From Thermolongibacillus altinsuensis (lineage in GTDB: Bacteria > Bacillota > Bacilli > Bacillales > Anoxybacillaceae), in NCBI RefSeq assembly GCF_004341205.1, contig NZ_SLUL01000001.1, positions 124,001-188,000 of the forward strand: 64,000 bases of DNA, in the 5' to 3' direction. Below the pieces are notes generated by a model. That model saw only the letters and a list, made by a program, of their open reading frames with translations, was not told the origin of the DNA and made no database searches. The position numbers and the translations under genes are program-made. This document shows, piece by piece, positions 39,970 to 49,986 of this stretch (position 1 is the first letter of the stretch; every line of letters begins with the position of its first letter).

Positions 39970-41054
39970 TCGCTGGTCTCGGTTTGATCGGCGGATCGAT
40001 TGCGCTCGCGATTAAGCGGGCGCATCCAGAAGCATGGATCATTGGCTATGACGTTGCGAACGAGCAGCTTCGCCTTGCTCGTTCGCTTGGCGTCATTGAT
40101 GAGATCGCTTCATCGCTTGCTGAAGCGGCGGAGACAGCGGACCTCATCGTCCTTGCTGCACCTGTTGTCCAGACGGAAAAGCTTTTATGCGAGCTTGAAA
40201 GCGTGCCTCTAAAAGAGCACGTCATTGTGACCGATGTCGGCAGCACGAAGGAACGGATTGTGGCGAAAGCGCGGCCACTTTTAGAAAAAGGGGTGGCGTT
40301 TATTGGCGGACATCCGATGGCTGGTTCACATAAAAGCGGCGTTGCGGCAGCAAGGGCACATTTATTCGAAAATGCGTTTTATATTTTAACCCCGACGGAG
40401 CACGTTTCACCTGAAACGGTCTCCTCACTCAAGCGGTGGCTGGAAGGAACAAAAGCGCATTTCGTTACACTTACGCCGAAAGAACATGATCGGATTGTAG
40501 GGGTCATTAGCCATTTTCCGCACATTATTGCTGCCAGCCTCGTTCATCAGGCACAGCAATACGAGCGCGAGGATGAGCTTGTCAGTCGGCTTGCCGCGGG
40601 TGGATTTCGCGATATTACGCGCATCGCTTCGAGCAATCCAGAAATGTGGCGCGATATTTTCATACATAATAAAGAAGAATTGTTGCAGCTGTTTGATCGG
40701 TGGCTAGCGGAAATGGAAAAAATTCGCGCGTATGTGGCGGCGGGAGATAGCGAACAAATTTATCGTTATTTTCAAGAAGCAAAACAATTTCGCGATGGGC
40801 TCCCTGTTCGCACGAAAGGAGCGATTCCGTCGTTTTACGATCTGTATGTCGATGTTCCTGACTATCCGGGCGTCATTTCGGAAATTACGGGCTATTTAGC
40901 GAAAGAGCGCATCAGCATTACAAACATTCGCATTATCGAAACGCGTGAAGATATTTACGGCGTGCTTCGCCTTAGCTTCCAAACGGAAGAAGATCGCCAG
41001 CGGGCGAAACGATGCATTGAGACGCATACGAACTATGAAACGCATGTTGGATAA
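39951..41054 (+). CDS. tyrA: Prephenate dehydrogenase with ACT domain
   Basis: This 367-residue NAD-dependent enzyme oxidatively decarboxylates prephenate to 4-hydroxyphenylpyruvate. The Rossmann motif GLGLIGGS is at about 9-16, and the catalytic region contains [12 protein letters not shown] and ISHFPHI. A C-terminal ACT domain (about residues 298-367, [14 protein letters not shown]) should mediate tyrosine feedback. It starts at TTG 39951, inside the hisC 3' end. Confidence 0.94.
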   Translation: MQGNVLIAGLGLIGGSIALAIKRAHPEAWIIGYDVANEQLRLARSLGVIDEIASSLAEAAETADLIVLAAPVVQTEKLLCELESVPLKEHVIVTDVGSTKERIVAKARPLLEKGVAFIGGHPMAGSHKSGVAAARAHLFENAFYILTPTEHVSPETVSSLKRWLEGTKAHFVTLTPKEHDRIVGVISHFPHIIAASLVHQAQQYEREDELVSRLAAGGFRDITRIASSNPEMWRDIFIHNKEELLQLFDRWLAEMEKIRAYVAAGDSEQIYRYFQEAKQFRDGLPVRTKGAIPSFYDLYVDVPDYPGVISEITGYLAKERISITNIRIIETREDIYGVLRLSFQTEEDRQRAKRCIETHTNYETHVG

Positions 41055-41067
41055 AGAGGTGTGAACG

Positions 41068-42357
41068 TTGCAATTACGAACGAATGTGAATTCATTAAAA
41101 GGGGAAATTTACGTTCCTGGCGATAAATCGATTTCCCATCGCGCCGTCATGTTTGGTGCGATCGCTGAAGGAACGACGCACATTACGAACTTTTTAACGG
41201 GGGAAGATTGTTTAAGCACGATTGATTGCTTTCGCAAAATGGGCGTGCGCATTGAACAAAACGATACGGAAGTCATCGTTGAAGGAAAGGGAATAGCCGG
41301 ATTAAGCGAGCCGACAGAAGTATTAAACGTCGGCAATTCCGGTACGACAACGCGCCTTTTGCTTGGGATTTTAGCGGCGTGCCCGTTTCATGCTTGTTTA
41401 ATAGGCGATGATTCGATTGCGAAGCGGCCGATGGATCGAGTGACAAAACCGCTTCGCCAAATGGGAGCGCATATTGACGGGCGCATGAACGGCCGCTATA
41501 CGCCGCTTGCGATTCGCGGCGGGGCATTGCAGCCGATTGAGTATGTTTCTCCTGTGGCCAGCGCGCAAGTGAAATCCGCGCTTTTGCTGGCAGGGTTGCA
41601 TGCAGACGGAACGACCACGGTCACTGAACCGCATAAATCGCGCGATCATACGGAGCGAATGTTAAAAGCGTTTGGCGCCGACGTTCACGTCGATGGCTTA
41701 ACCGTTTCTGTCACTGGAAAACAACGGTTGCATGCGGCAGACATTTATGTTCCCGGCGATATTTCCTCGGCGGCGTTTTTCCTCGTTGCAGGCGCGATCG
41801 TTCCAAACAGCGAAATTACGCTGAAAAACGTTGGGGTAAACCCGACGCGTACAGGCATTCTGGATGTACTTGCGCAGATGGGGGCAAACGTCTCGATCGA
41901 AAACATTCGCAACGAAGAAAGCGAACCGCTTGCCGATATAACCGTGCGCACATCGGAATTAAAAGCGACCGAAATCGGCGGAGAACTCATTCCGCGCTTG
42001 ATTGATGAAATTCCAATTATCGCGCTGTTAGCGACGCAGGCGGAAGGAACGACGATCATTAAAGATGCAAGCGAATTGAAAGTGAAAGAAACGGATCGCA
42101 TCGCGACAGTCGTTTCTGAATTGCGCAAGCTTGGCGCCGATATTGAAGCGACCGATGACGGCATGATCATTCGCGGCAAAACGAAATTGCGCGCGAACCA
42201 CGCGGTGGTTGACAGCTTCGGCGATCATCGCATCGGCATGATGTTGGCCATTGCCGCTTGTGTGACCGAAGGGGAAGTGACGCTTCAACGCCCTGAAGCG
42301 ATCGCCGTTTCGTATCCATCATTTTTTGCGCATTTACACGCACTTCAACAAGGTTGA
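41068..42357 (+). CDS. aroA: EPSP synthase (AroE in B. subtilis)
   Basis: This 429-residue enzyme transfers the enolpyruvyl group of PEP to shikimate 3-phosphate. Blocks seen are [16 protein letters not shown] (about 17-32), [15 protein letters not shown] and [15 protein letters not shown]. The [11 protein letters not shown] pattern and the C-terminal [11 protein letters not shown] are typical. Start is TTG 41068 with AGAGGTG upstream. It is the last gene of the supraoperon, closed by a terminator. Confidence 0.95.
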   Translation: MQLRTNVNSLKGEIYVPGDKSISHRAVMFGAIAEGTTHITNFLTGEDCLSTIDCFRKMGVRIEQNDTEVIVEGKGIAGLSEPTEVLNVGNSGTTTRLLLGILAACPFHACLIGDDSIAKRPMDRVTKPLRQMGAHIDGRMNGRYTPLAIRGGALQPIEYVSPVASAQVKSALLLAGLHADGTTTVTEPHKSRDHTERMLKAFGADVHVDGLTVSVTGKQRLHAADIYVPGDISSAAFFLVAGAIVPNSEITLKNVGVNPTRTGILDVLAQMGANVSIENIRNEESEPLADITVRTSELKATEIGGELIPRLIDEIPIIALLATQAEGTTIIKDASELKVKETDRIATVVSELRKLGADIEATDDGMIIRGKTKLRANHAVVDSFGDHRIGMMLAIAACVTEGEVTLQRPEAIAVSYPSFFAHLHALQQG

Positions 42358-42383
42358 TTCCAATGGGATCAACCTTCTTTTTT
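42350..42383 (+). terminator. Terminator of the aromatic supraoperon
   Basis: AAGGTTGAT (42350-42358) pairs with ATCAACCTT (42368-42376), followed by CTTTTTT; the 5' arm includes the aroA stop. Confidence 0.85.
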
Positions 42384-42410
42384 GCAAGCGATGAAAGTTG
42401 CTGTTATGAT
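42382..42410 (+). promoter_or_regulatory. Sigma-A promoter of ypiA
   Basis: TTGCAA (42382-42387), 17-base spacer, TATGAT (42405-42410), 40 bases before ypiA. Confidence 0.6.
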
Positions 42411-42450
42411 AAAACTTGTTCGAATGAATCCAACAAAAAGGGTGAAGGCT

Positions 42451-43707
42451 ATGAATCGAATCGATCAAATTGTTCAATTGGTTGAAAACGGTGAAGTCGA
42501 AAAAGGAATGGAGCTTGCCGAACAATTGAAACGCGAAGGAAGCGATGAAGAAAAATACATATTAGCGGAACACTTTTTTTCATGGGGATGGTTAGAAGAA
42601 GCCGAAGCGTTGTTGAAACAACTGATGGAGCGCTATCCCGATGATGGAGATATTCGCCTTTTTCTGGCGGAAGTGTATACAGAACTTGAAAAAGAAGAGG
42701 AAGCGCTAGACATTTTAACGGAAATTGATGAAAATGATCCGTACTACGTCCGCGCTTGTTTATTAGCAGCGGATCTTTATCAAATGCAAGGGCTTGATGA
42801 AGTGAGCGAACAAAAATTGCTCCGTGCGTATGAACAACTGCCAGATGAGCCGATTGTGCAATTTGCGTTGGCTGAATTTTATTTTACGCGCGGCGAATAT
42901 CAAAAAAGCGTGCGTTTTTATGAACAAGTGCTGCAAAAAGAAAAGACGATTGCTGGCGTGGCCATTAAGGAGCGATTAGCGGAAGCGCTCAGCTTGCTCG
43001 GCGAGTTTGAGCAAGCGTTGCCGTATTATGAAGAAGCGTTGAACGACCGCCTTGATGTTCATACGCTTTTCCGTTACGGCTTTACGGCGTATCAAGCGGG
43101 AGCGTACAAAACGGCGATTGAAAAATTGAACGAGTTAAAAGTGCTTGACCGCGAATATGTTCCGCTTTATTTATATTTAGCGAAAGCATACGAACAAGAA
43201 GGCGATCTTGCTAAAAGCTATGATACGGCAAAAGAAGGATTAACAATCGATGATTTAAATAAGGAATTGCTTTTATATGCGGGCAAAATGGCGTTAAAGC
43301 TAGGGAAAACGGACGAGGCGGAGACGTATTTGAAAAAAGCGGTGGAGATCGATCCGGGCTATTTAGAAGCGCTGTTGACATTGACAAAATGGCTGTTGCA
43401 TGAAGAGCGCTACGAAGAAGTGGTGGAATGGATTACGCAAGCGATGAACAGCGGTGAATATGATCCGCAGCTTGAGTGGGATTTAGCGAAAGCAAAACAA
43501 AAGCTAGAAAAATATGATGAGGCATTAAATCATTATGAAGAGGCATATACTTTCTTTAAGAATGATCCAGACTTTTTGTACGATTACGGTTATTTCTTGT
43601 TAGAAGAAGGAAAAAGAGAGGAAGCAAAGGCGCAGTTTGAGCAACTGTTGCGCCTTGATCCGACAAATGATGAAATTGCCGATCTTTTATTGCAGTTTGA
43701 AGAATAG
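42451..43707 (+). CDS. ypiA: TPR-repeat protein YpiA
   Basis: This 418-residue cytosolic protein consists of tandem tetratricopeptide repeats, e.g. [25 protein letters not shown] and [26 protein letters not shown], roughly eleven to twelve of them, and is very acidic. It should act as a protein-interaction scaffold; its partner is unknown. ATG 42451 follows AAGGGTGA. Position between aroA and ypiB matches B. subtilis ypiA. Confidence 0.9.
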   Translation: MNRIDQIVQLVENGEVEKGMELAEQLKREGSDEEKYILAEHFFSWGWLEEAEALLKQLMERYPDDGDIRLFLAEVYTELEKEEEALDILTEIDENDPYYVRACLLAADLYQMQGLDEVSEQKLLRAYEQLPDEPIVQFALAEFYFTRGEYQKSVRFYEQVLQKEKTIAGVAIKERLAEALSLLGEFEQALPYYEEALNDRLDVHTLFRYGFTAYQAGAYKTAIEKLNELKVLDREYVPLYLYLAKAYEQEGDLAKSYDTAKEGLTIDDLNKELLLYAGKMALKLGKTDEAETYLKKAVEIDPGYLEALLTLTKWLLHEERYEEVVEWITQAMNSGEYDPQLEWDLAKAKQKLEKYDEALNHYEEAYTFFKNDPDFLYDYGYFLLEEGKREEAKAQFEQLLRLDPTNDEIADLLLQFEE

Positions 43708-43762
43708 TATGCTTATGACAAGCATACGCATCAGTTATACAAGCGATAAAGGGGGGAAGCGA

Positions 43763-44296
43763 GTGGCGACAAACGTATCCGTCCGTGAGAAAAAAGAGTT
43801 TATTCGTTGGTTTTTAAATCATTATCAATTAAAGAGGCGCGAATGTGTTTGGATTTTAAATTATTTGCTCAGTCATGATTCATTAATGGAAAAGGTTCAT
43901 TTCGTTGAGCATGCGGAGTATTGTCCGCGCGGAATGATGATGTCAACTCACTGTGTGGATGATGTACCTTTTCGCTTTTATAAAGAAAATGTTGTAACAA
44001 CGGATGCAGAAAAGTCGTTTCATGATATTCGCCTCAATCGCGATGAAGACATTTATATTCAACTTAATTTCCGCGGCGCCTTCCATTCGCCTCAATATGT
44101 TGCGGTATTAGAAGAAAATCCATACATGCCGAAAAAAGCGAACGAGCAAGATGAACAGATGGCAGAACGTGTGTTAAATGAAGCGCTTCATCATTTTCAA
44201 AAAGAGAAATTGCTGCGTTTAATCGATGAAGCGTTAGATCGGCAAGATGAAGAAACATTTCGTCGGCTGACGGAACAGCTAAAAGCTTTGCGTTAA
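43763..44296 (+). CDS. ypiB: YpiB family protein (UPF0302)
   Basis: This 177-residue protein is clearly YpiB-like: [23 protein letters not shown], then [15 protein letters not shown] and [19 protein letters not shown] 43763 has GGGGGG six bases upstream; the open frame further 5' lies inside ypiA. The C-terminal helix pair ([18 protein letters not shown]) is typical. The function of the family is not settled. It follows ypiA after 55 bases. Confidence 0.9.
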   Translation: MATNVSVREKKEFIRWFLNHYQLKRRECVWILNYLLSHDSLMEKVHFVEHAEYCPRGMMMSTHCVDDVPFRFYKENVVTTDAEKSFHDIRLNRDEDIYIQLNFRGAFHSPQYVAVLEENPYMPKKANEQDEQMAERVLNEALHHFQKEKLLRLIDEALDRQDEETFRRLTEQLKALR

Positions 44297-44300
44297 GCAA

Positions 44301-44329
44301 GAGGGTTCAGACGATAGCTCTGAGCCCTC
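44301..44329 (+). terminator. Hairpin after ypiB, probable terminator
   Basis: GAGGGTTCAGA (44301-44311) pairs with TCTGAGCCCTC (44319-44329) with one wobble; only a weak T-rich tail (ATTTGTTGTTT) follows. Confidence 0.5.
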
Positions 44330-44412
44330 ATTTGTTGTTTATGTCCGATAGACGGTAAACATTCAAAATGAATATTCGCTATAATGGTTGTGAAAGAAAA
44401 AGGGGGGAGATT

Positions 44413-45597
44413 GTGGCTTTCATTCAAAAAGGGACGAAAGAATATCGACAGGCAAGCTTTTCATTATTTCTCGGAGGTTTTTTGACGTTTGCGATCCTTT
44501 ATACAACACAACCATTGATGCCGATTTTTTCTAAAGAATTTCATGTATCAGCCACGGCAGCCAGTTTAAGTTTATCTGTATCTACAGGAGTATTGGCGTT
44601 TTTTATGTTATTTGCGGCTGCTTTATCTGATAAGGTGGGAAAAAAACAGATCATGGTTATTTCAATGTTTTTCACGGCTGCTCTTAGTTTGATTACGGCA
44701 CTCAGTCCAAATTTTATTACTCTTGTCATCGTTAGGTTCTTATTAGGATTTTTTATTGCAGGAGTCCCTTCGATTGCCATGGCTTATGTTGCGGAAGAAT
44801 TCCATCCAGATGGGCTCGGAAAGGTTATGGGACTGTATATAAGCGGGACAAGCATAGGAGGAATGGCCGGAAGAATCATAACGAGTGTACTTACAGACTT
44901 GTTTAATTGGAGAATAGCTTTAATCACGATCGGAATGTTAGCACTGATTTTGAGTATCGTGTTTTCGCTTACTCTACCCGTCCCTCGTAACTCAGTGAAA
45001 AAGGCGTTAGACTGGAGATCTGCATGGGGAGCTTATAAAGTACATATCGTTAATAAAAATTTGATGGCTCTGGTAATGCTTTCATTTTTGCTAATGGGAA
45101 GTTTTGTTACACTTTATAATTATATAGGCTTTCTTCTAGTAGAACCGCCTTATGAGTTAAGCCAAACGATCATTGGATTTATTTTTATCGTGTATATATT
45201 TGGGACGTTTAGCTCCATCTATATGGGAAACAAGGCAGACCAATATGGGTATTCCTTCATTTTAAAAATTTCAATTGGAATCATGATGAGCGGGGCATTC
45301 CTAACGCTGATTCCTTCACTAATCGGAAAAATCATAGGGATCGCTATCTTCACATTTGGCTTCTTTGCCAGCCACTCCATTGCTAGTGCTTGGGTTGGAG
45401 AATGTGCAGAAAATTATAAAGTACAGGCTTCTTCTCTTTACCTGCTTTTTTATTATCTTGGTTCAAGCTTTGTCGGATCGTTTGGCGGTTATTTCTGGTC
45501 GCACTTTCATTGGATTGGCGTTATTTCGTTAATCTTTTTTCTATTAATCTTTGGATATTTACTGGTTTTATTCCCCCAAAAAAAGAGAATCAGCTAA
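44413..45597 (+). CDS. MFS transporter, YnfM/arabinose-efflux-like
   Basis: This 394-residue protein has about 12 hydrophobic segments and the MFS loop motif DKVGKKQIM between TM2 and TM3 (about residues 73-81). It belongs to the drug/sugar efflux-like MFS proteins; the substrate is unknown. GTG 44413 follows GGGGGGAG. It and the SDR gene stand between ypiB and ypiF, which are adjacent in B. subtilis, and its codon use is visibly more AT-rich than its neighbours', so acquisition by transfer is likely. A TATAAT lies at about 44383. Confidence 0.88.
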   Translation: MAFIQKGTKEYRQASFSLFLGGFLTFAILYTTQPLMPIFSKEFHVSATAASLSLSVSTGVLAFFMLFAAALSDKVGKKQIMVISMFFTAALSLITALSPNFITLVIVRFLLGFFIAGVPSIAMAYVAEEFHPDGLGKVMGLYISGTSIGGMAGRIITSVLTDLFNWRIALITIGMLALILSIVFSLTLPVPRNSVKKALDWRSAWGAYKVHIVNKNLMALVMLSFLLMGSFVTLYNYIGFLLVEPPYELSQTIIGFIFIVYIFGTFSSIYMGNKADQYGYSFILKISIGIMMSGAFLTLIPSLIGKIIGIAIFTFGFFASHSIASAWVGECAENYKVQASSLYLLFYYLGSSFVGSFGGYFWSHFHWIGVISLIFFLLIFGYLLVLFPQKKRIS

Positions 45598-45656
45598 ACA
45601 ATTAAAAATTCTTAAAGCACTGTCATGATTTCTGCAAAAAATCGATACGAACATGG

Positions 45657-45662
45657 TATAAT
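45657..45662 (+). promoter_or_regulatory. Extended -10 promoter of the SDR gene
   Basis: TGG TATAAT with no convincing -35, 55 bases before the SDR start codon. Confidence 0.45.
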
Positions 45663-45716
45663 CGAGCAATATCGTTGTTGAGTGGTACATAAAAAGGATA
45701 AAAAGGAGGATACATC

Positions 45717-46466
45717 ATGTTGACGTATAAAGGAAAAGTTGCCGTTATAACAGGAGCAGGAGGCGGGATTGGACGAACTCTTGCGATGGCTTATGCTGAA
45801 CAAGGAGCGAAAGTGGTCATCATGGATAAAGATGAAAATGGGTTGCAAAAAACTCGTGAACGTTTGCAATCGGCTGGGTATGACGCGTACTCATACGTTT
45901 TTGACTTAACCAATCCAACAGAGATTGAGAACGTGATGAAGGAAGTGGGAGAAACGCTCGGGCGAATCGATATTTTGATTAATAATGCGGGGCTTGGAAT
46001 ATTTAAATCTCCTTATGATTTAACCGTAGAAGAATGGGATTATGTCATCAACACGAATTTGCGAGCGACGTTCCTTTGTTCAAGAGAAGCGGCAAAAATC
46101 ATGAGAACCCATGGCGGAGGAGCGATTGTGAATATTTCTTCGACGCGCGCTCTTATGTCCGAGCCTCATTCAGAAGCTTACGCCGCTTCAAAAGGAGGAA
46201 TTCTTTCACTCACTCATGCGCTTGCTGTTTCATTAGGGCCAGACCGAATCACCGTTAATGCCATTTGTCCTGGCTGGATTGAAACAGGGGACTACAGTCA
46301 ACTTCGGCCCGAGGATCATCTGCAACACCCTTCAGGAAGGGTCGGAAAGCCGGAAGATATCGCAAGAGCTTGTTTATATCTTACGGATCCAAAAAATGAT
46401 TTTGTCACGGGCATCCATTTAGTCGTTGATGGCGGCATGACGAGAAAGATGATTTATGAAGAATGA
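45717..46466 (+). CDS. Short-chain dehydrogenase/reductase
   Basis: This 249-residue classical SDR has the NAD(P)-binding TGAGGGIG (about 12-19), NNAGLG, the active-site Ser in VNISSTR, and Tyr/Lys in YAASKGG, plus the terminal VDGGM. An acidic residue after the second strand (VIMDKDENG) suggests NAD rather than NADP. It resembles 3-oxoacyl-ACP reductase/glucose dehydrogenase-like enzymes; the substrate is unknown. AAGGAGGA precedes the ATG. It lies after the MFS gene but has its own promoter. Confidence 0.9.
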   Translation: MLTYKGKVAVITGAGGGIGRTLAMAYAEQGAKVVIMDKDENGLQKTRERLQSAGYDAYSYVFDLTNPTEIENVMKEVGETLGRIDILINNAGLGIFKSPYDLTVEEWDYVINTNLRATFLCSREAAKIMRTHGGGAIVNISSTRALMSEPHSEAYAASKGGILSLTHALAVSLGPDRITVNAICPGWIETGDYSQLRPEDHLQHPSGRVGKPEDIARACLYLTDPKNDFVTGIHLVVDGGMTRKMIYEE

Positions 46467-46485
46467 AAGAATCAGGGGTTGAAAG

Positions 46486-46509
46486 AAAGAGGGGGGGTTC
46501 CCCCTCTTC
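46486..46509. repeat. GC-rich hairpin after the SDR gene
   Basis: AGAGGGGG and CCCCCTCT around GGTT form an 8-bp stem. No T run follows on the + strand, so termination is uncertain. Confidence 0.4.
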
Positions 46510-46633
46510 TACTTGACCGCAATTAGAAACGTTGGCGCGTTCTGATGAAATGTGATAAGATGTCACCGTCACAAAATGTTCAAAAAATAATTGGTGATTT
46601 TCGTGTAAGATGGAAATGTGAGGAGAGATTTGC

Positions 46634-47077
46634 ATGAAATGGACAGTGAAAGATGTCGATGCGTATATGCAAGCAAAGGAATATGTTGATACGGCGCTCG
46701 TGCCGCTCGTGCCGCTTGCGTGTGCGAATGTGAAAGCGTTTGCCGAAATGGGCGAGCATGTGTTGCTCATCGCAAACGAAATCGAGCGTCAATTTAAAGG
46801 GAGGGTGATGTTGATTCCGCCGTTTACGTATTGGGTAGACGAAGAAAAAAATGCGCTTAGGGAGCGGCTTCATCGTTGGAAGGAAAAGTTGGGACAAAAC
46901 GGATTTCGCCACATTTTTTGTTTAACGGCTCACGCTGACTGGACGGAAGATGGGTTTGTTTATTTGCCGCCGCTTCCGCTTGAACATGTCGATGATCATT
47001 ACAAACAAAAGCTTGTAAGCAAGCAAGTCGAACAAGCAATGGAAACGTTCATTAGCAAATGGACTGAGAAAAATTAG
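46634..47077 (+). CDS. ypiF: YpiF family protein (DUF2487)
   Basis: This 147-residue protein lies directly before qcrA, as ypiF does in B. subtilis. It starts MKWTVKDVDAYMQAKEYVDTALVPL and contains LIPPFTYWVDEEKN. It has no signal peptide or membrane segment. GAGGAGAG precedes the ATG. The function is unknown; association with the cytochrome complex rests on gene neighbourhood alone. Confidence 0.88.
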   Translation: MKWTVKDVDAYMQAKEYVDTALVPLVPLACANVKAFAEMGEHVLLIANEIERQFKGRVMLIPPFTYWVDEEKNALRERLHRWKEKLGQNGFRHIFCLTAHADWTEDGFVYLPPLPLEHVDDHYKQKLVSKQVEQAMETFISKWTEKN

Positions 47078-47100
47078 ATAGCGTTTACACTATGATTATA

Positions 47101-47129
47101 TTGACCTTAGTGGAAACATGATATATCAT
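47101..47129 (+). promoter_or_regulatory. Sigma-A promoter of qcrABC
   Basis: TTGACC (47101-47106), 17-base spacer, TATCAT (47124-47129), about 75 bases before qcrA. Confidence 0.6.
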
Positions 47130-47204
47130 TAGGTTGTCCTAGTTTTATATGTGTTATAACAATTCGTCCGGATGGACTTAACTTCGTATAGAGGGGGGAA
47201 AATG

Positions 47205-47714
47205 ATGAGCGAGAAGAAACATCGGGTATCAAGACGGCAGTTTTTAAACTACACGTTAACAGGTGTGGGCGGATTTATGGCAGCAGGCATTTTATCGCCG
47301 ATGGTGCGCTTCGCTTTAGACCCGATCTTAAAGGATGAAACGGGACAAGAAATGGTGGCGGTCGCCCAAGTGAAAGATATCACGAACGAGCCGCAGCGTT
47401 TCGACTTCAAAGTGAAAGTGAAGGATGCCTGGTACGAATCAGAAGAGCCAAAATCTGCCTGGGTGTATAAGGACGAAAAAGGAGAAATCGTCGCGCTATC
47501 CCCAATCTGTAAGCATCTTGGCTGTACGGTGAACTGGAATGGGGACAAAGCGAATCCGAACCGCTTCTTCTGTCCATGCCACTACGGTTTGTATGAAAAA
47601 GACGGCACGAACGTACCGGGAACACCGCCAATTGCGCCGTTAGATCGTTACGAGTACAAAGTGAAGGATGGTACATTGTATTTAGGTAAAGCGAAACCAC
47701 GAGGGGAGGCGTAA
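47205..47714 (+). CDS. qcrA: Menaquinol:cytochrome c reductase Rieske subunit
   Basis: This 169-residue iron-sulfur protein of the b6f/bc1-like complex has a twin-arginine-type N-terminus (SRRQFLNYTLTGVGG) and one membrane anchor. The Rieske [2Fe-2S] ligands are in CKHLGC and CPCHYG, with the conserved NVPGTPP after them. Two adjacent ATGs exist; 47205 is preferred because GGGGGG ends six bases upstream. First gene of qcrABC; qcrB follows after three bases. Confidence 0.96.
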   Translation: MSEKKHRVSRRQFLNYTLTGVGGFMAAGILSPMVRFALDPILKDETGQEMVAVAQVKDITNEPQRFDFKVKVKDAWYESEEPKSAWVYKDEKGEIVALSPICKHLGCTVNWNGDKANPNRFFCPCHYGLYEKDGTNVPGTPPIAPLDRYEYKVKDGTLYLGKAKPRGEA

Positions 47715-47717
47715 TAG

Positions 47718-48392
47718 ATGCTAAACAAGCTTTATGATTGGGTTGACGAACGGCTAGATATTACGCCTTTGTGGCGAGATATCGCTGACCACGAAGTTCC
47801 TGAACATGTTAACCCTGCACACCATTTTTCTGCGTTTGTTTATTGTTTTGGCGGCTTAACATTTTTCGTTACCGTCATCCAAATTTTATCGGGTATGTTT
47901 TTAACGATGTATTACGTGCCAGATATTAAAAACGCATGGGAATCTGTTTACTATTTGCAAAACGAAGTCGCGTTTGGGCAAATCGTGCGCGGCATGCATC
48001 ACTGGGGTGCGAGCCTTGTTATTGTGATGATGTTTTTACATACGTTGCGCGTATTTTTCCAAGGAGCATACAAAAAACCGCGTGAATTGAACTGGATCGT
48101 CGGTGTTCTTATTTTTATGGTTATGATGGGCTTAGGCTTTACAGGATACTTATTGCCTTGGGACATGAAAGCGCTCTTTGCGACAAAAGTAGGTTTGCAA
48201 ATTGCGGAAGCAACGCCAGTGATTGGTCCGATGGTGAAAACGCTTTTAGCAGGCCATCCAGAAATCGTTGGTGCGCAAACATTAACGCGCTTCTTTGCGA
48301 TTCACGTCTTCTTCTTGCCAGGAGCGTTGTTAGGACTTATGGCAGCGCACTTCTTAATGATTCGCAAACAAGGAATTTCTGGTCCACTGTAA
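47718..48392 (+). CDS. qcrB: Menaquinol:cytochrome c reductase cytochrome b subunit
   Basis: This 224-residue b6-type cytochrome has four membrane helices. Heme-binding histidine pairs are in GMHHWGASLVIVMMFLHTLRV and in the last helix (FFAIHVFFLPGALLGLMAAHF), spaced as in cytochrome b6. It accepts electrons from menaquinol in the membrane. It corresponds to the N-terminal half of mitochondrial cytochrome b; qcrC supplies the rest. Confidence 0.96.
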   Translation: MLNKLYDWVDERLDITPLWRDIADHEVPEHVNPAHHFSAFVYCFGGLTFFVTVIQILSGMFLTMYYVPDIKNAWESVYYLQNEVAFGQIVRGMHHWGASLVIVMMFLHTLRVFFQGAYKKPRELNWIVGVLIFMVMMGLGFTGYLLPWDMKALFATKVGLQIAEATPVIGPMVKTLLAGHPEIVGAQTLTRFFAIHVFFLPGALLGLMAAHFLMIRKQGISGPL

Positions 48393-48417
48393 AATTTAGC
48401 AAAAGGGAGGGAACACT

Positions 48418-49185
48418 ATGCATCGCGGAAAAGGAATGAAATTTGTCGGCGACTCGCGTGTGCCTGCGGTTCGAAAGCCGAACATTCCGAAAGACTATTC
48501 CGAATATCCGGGAAAAACGGAAGCATTTTGGCCGAACTTCTTATTGAAAGAATGGATGGTCGGTTCCGTCTTTTTAATCGGCTTTTTATGTTTAACGGTC
48601 GCTCATCCATCGCCGCTTGAGCGCATTGCCGATCCGACGGATACGAGCTACATTCCGCTGCCTGACTGGTATTTCTTGTTCTTGTATCAGCTTTTAAAAT
48701 ATTCATATGCATCTGGTCCGTACACGGTTATCGGAGCAATCGTCATGCCAGGACTTGCTTTCGGTGCGCTTTTGTTAGCTCCGTTTTTAGATCGCGGTCC
48801 AGAGCGCCGTCCGACAAAGCGTCCGGTAGCGGTTGGCATGATGTTATTGACGCTTGCTGCGATTGTTTTCTTAACGTGGGAATCCGTTGTGACGCATGAC
48901 TGGGAAGCAGCGGCGGAACAAGGGAAAATTCGCGCGGAAGTCGAAATTGATAAAAATGCGGAAGGCTATAAAATTTTAGAGGCTAACACATGTTTAACAT
49001 GTCACGGCGAAAACTTGCAAGGCGGTCCTGCTGCACCGTCGCTCGTTGGCACAGGGCTTTCTGCTGAAGAAATTGCTAAAATCGCTAAAGACGGACAAGG
49101 CAGCATGCCTGCTGGAATTTTCAAAGGTACGGATGAAGAACTGAAAAAACTTGCCGAATTTGTCGCAGGTTTAAAAGCAGAATAA
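48418..49185 (+). CDS. qcrC: Menaquinol:cytochrome c reductase subunit IV/cytochrome c fusion
   Basis: This 255-residue protein fuses a subunit IV-like membrane part (three helices, with the quinol-site motif PDWYFLFLYQLLKY) to a C-terminal cytochrome c domain with the heme motif CLTCH at residue 192 and an axial Met in QGSMPAGIF. The fusion is normal for Bacillus QcrC. It passes electrons from the Rieske protein to a terminal oxidase. A terminator ends the operon. Confidence 0.96.
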   Translation: MHRGKGMKFVGDSRVPAVRKPNIPKDYSEYPGKTEAFWPNFLLKEWMVGSVFLIGFLCLTVAHPSPLERIADPTDTSYIPLPDWYFLFLYQLLKYSYASGPYTVIGAIVMPGLAFGALLLAPFLDRGPERRPTKRPVAVGMMLLTLAAIVFLTWESVVTHDWEAAAEQGKIRAEVEIDKNAEGYKILEANTCLTCHGENLQGGPAAPSLVGTGLSAEEIAKIAKDGQGSMPAGIFKGTDEELKKLAEFVAGLKAE

Positions 49186-49190
49186 CGATG

Positions 49191-49222
49191 AAAAAGCTGG
49201 CTGATTCAGTCAGCTTTTTTTC
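49191..49222 (+). terminator. Terminator of qcrABC
   Basis: AAAAAGCTG (49191-49199) pairs with CAGCTTTTT (49211-49219), ending in a T run. Confidence 0.85.
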
Positions 49223-49351
49223 TATATAACTTTTTTTCTACATAAATGGTTAAGGTTCTAATCGGATCGATGTCGTAAGGCGGCAAGAAAAAGGCTTGTT
49301 TGTTTCGGAAAATGAAGCTTATTATATACATATCGAAAGGTGGGAAATGCG

Positions 49352-49924
49352 ATGGCCTATATTCGCGCTCTGCTTATGCAACGAACATTTTTAATATGGC
49401 TGTTGATCATCAACATCGTCGGAACGATTTACGGTTATATTTGGTACGGCCCGCAGCTTTCGGAAACGCCGCCGAAGTTTTTACTTTTTGTTCCCGACAG
49501 TCCGACGGCGAGCTTATTTTTCGTATTGGTTTTGCTGGCGTTTTTGCTTCGGACAAACTGGCCTCTTTTTGAAGCGTTAGCGATGGTGACGCTGTTTAAG
49601 TATGGCATTTGGGCGGTCGTGATGAACCTTCTAGTTTTATTTGTGACAGGAACGCTCGGTTGGGCGGGATGGATGCTCGTCGCTTCGCACGGGGCAATGG
49701 CAGTGCAAGGATTGCTTTATGCTCCGCATTATCGCATTCGGCCTGTTCATCTTGCGATTGCAGCCATTTGGACATTACATAACGATGTCATTGACTATGT
49801 ATTTGGCATGATGCCGCAGTATCGCATGTTGAATGAATACATACCCCAAATCGGCTATTTCACGTTTTGGCTAAGCATTGCTTCGATTGCGGTGACGTAT
49901 CTTTTTGCTGTTCGTCATCGCTAA
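49352..49924 (+). CDS. ypjA: YpjA family membrane protein (DUF1405)
   Basis: This 190-residue protein has five to six hydrophobic segments (e.g. TFLIWLLIINIVGTIYGYIWYG) and fits the DUF1405/YpjA family found after qcrC. ATG 49352 is chosen over an in-frame GTG at 49340 because AAGGTGG overlaps the latter and is correctly spaced for the former. Function unknown; gene order before ypjB is as in B. subtilis. Confidence 0.87.
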   Translation: MAYIRALLMQRTFLIWLLIINIVGTIYGYIWYGPQLSETPPKFLLFVPDSPTASLFFVLVLLAFLLRTNWPLFEALAMVTLFKYGIWAVVMNLLVLFVTGTLGWAGWMLVASHGAMAVQGLLYAPHYRIRPVHLAIAAIWTLHNDVIDYVFGMMPQYRMLNEYIPQIGYFTFWLSIASIAVTYLFAVRHR

Positions 49925-49986
49925 ACAGGTCTATGTTCTTCCTTGCCGTCATACATTGAGTAGTGAGAGGGTAAGGAGGGACAAGG

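Noticed and set aside
48418-49185. QcrC as a novel membrane-cytochrome c fusion
   Set aside because: The fusion of subunit IV to a cytochrome c domain is the normal form in Bacillus and relatives.
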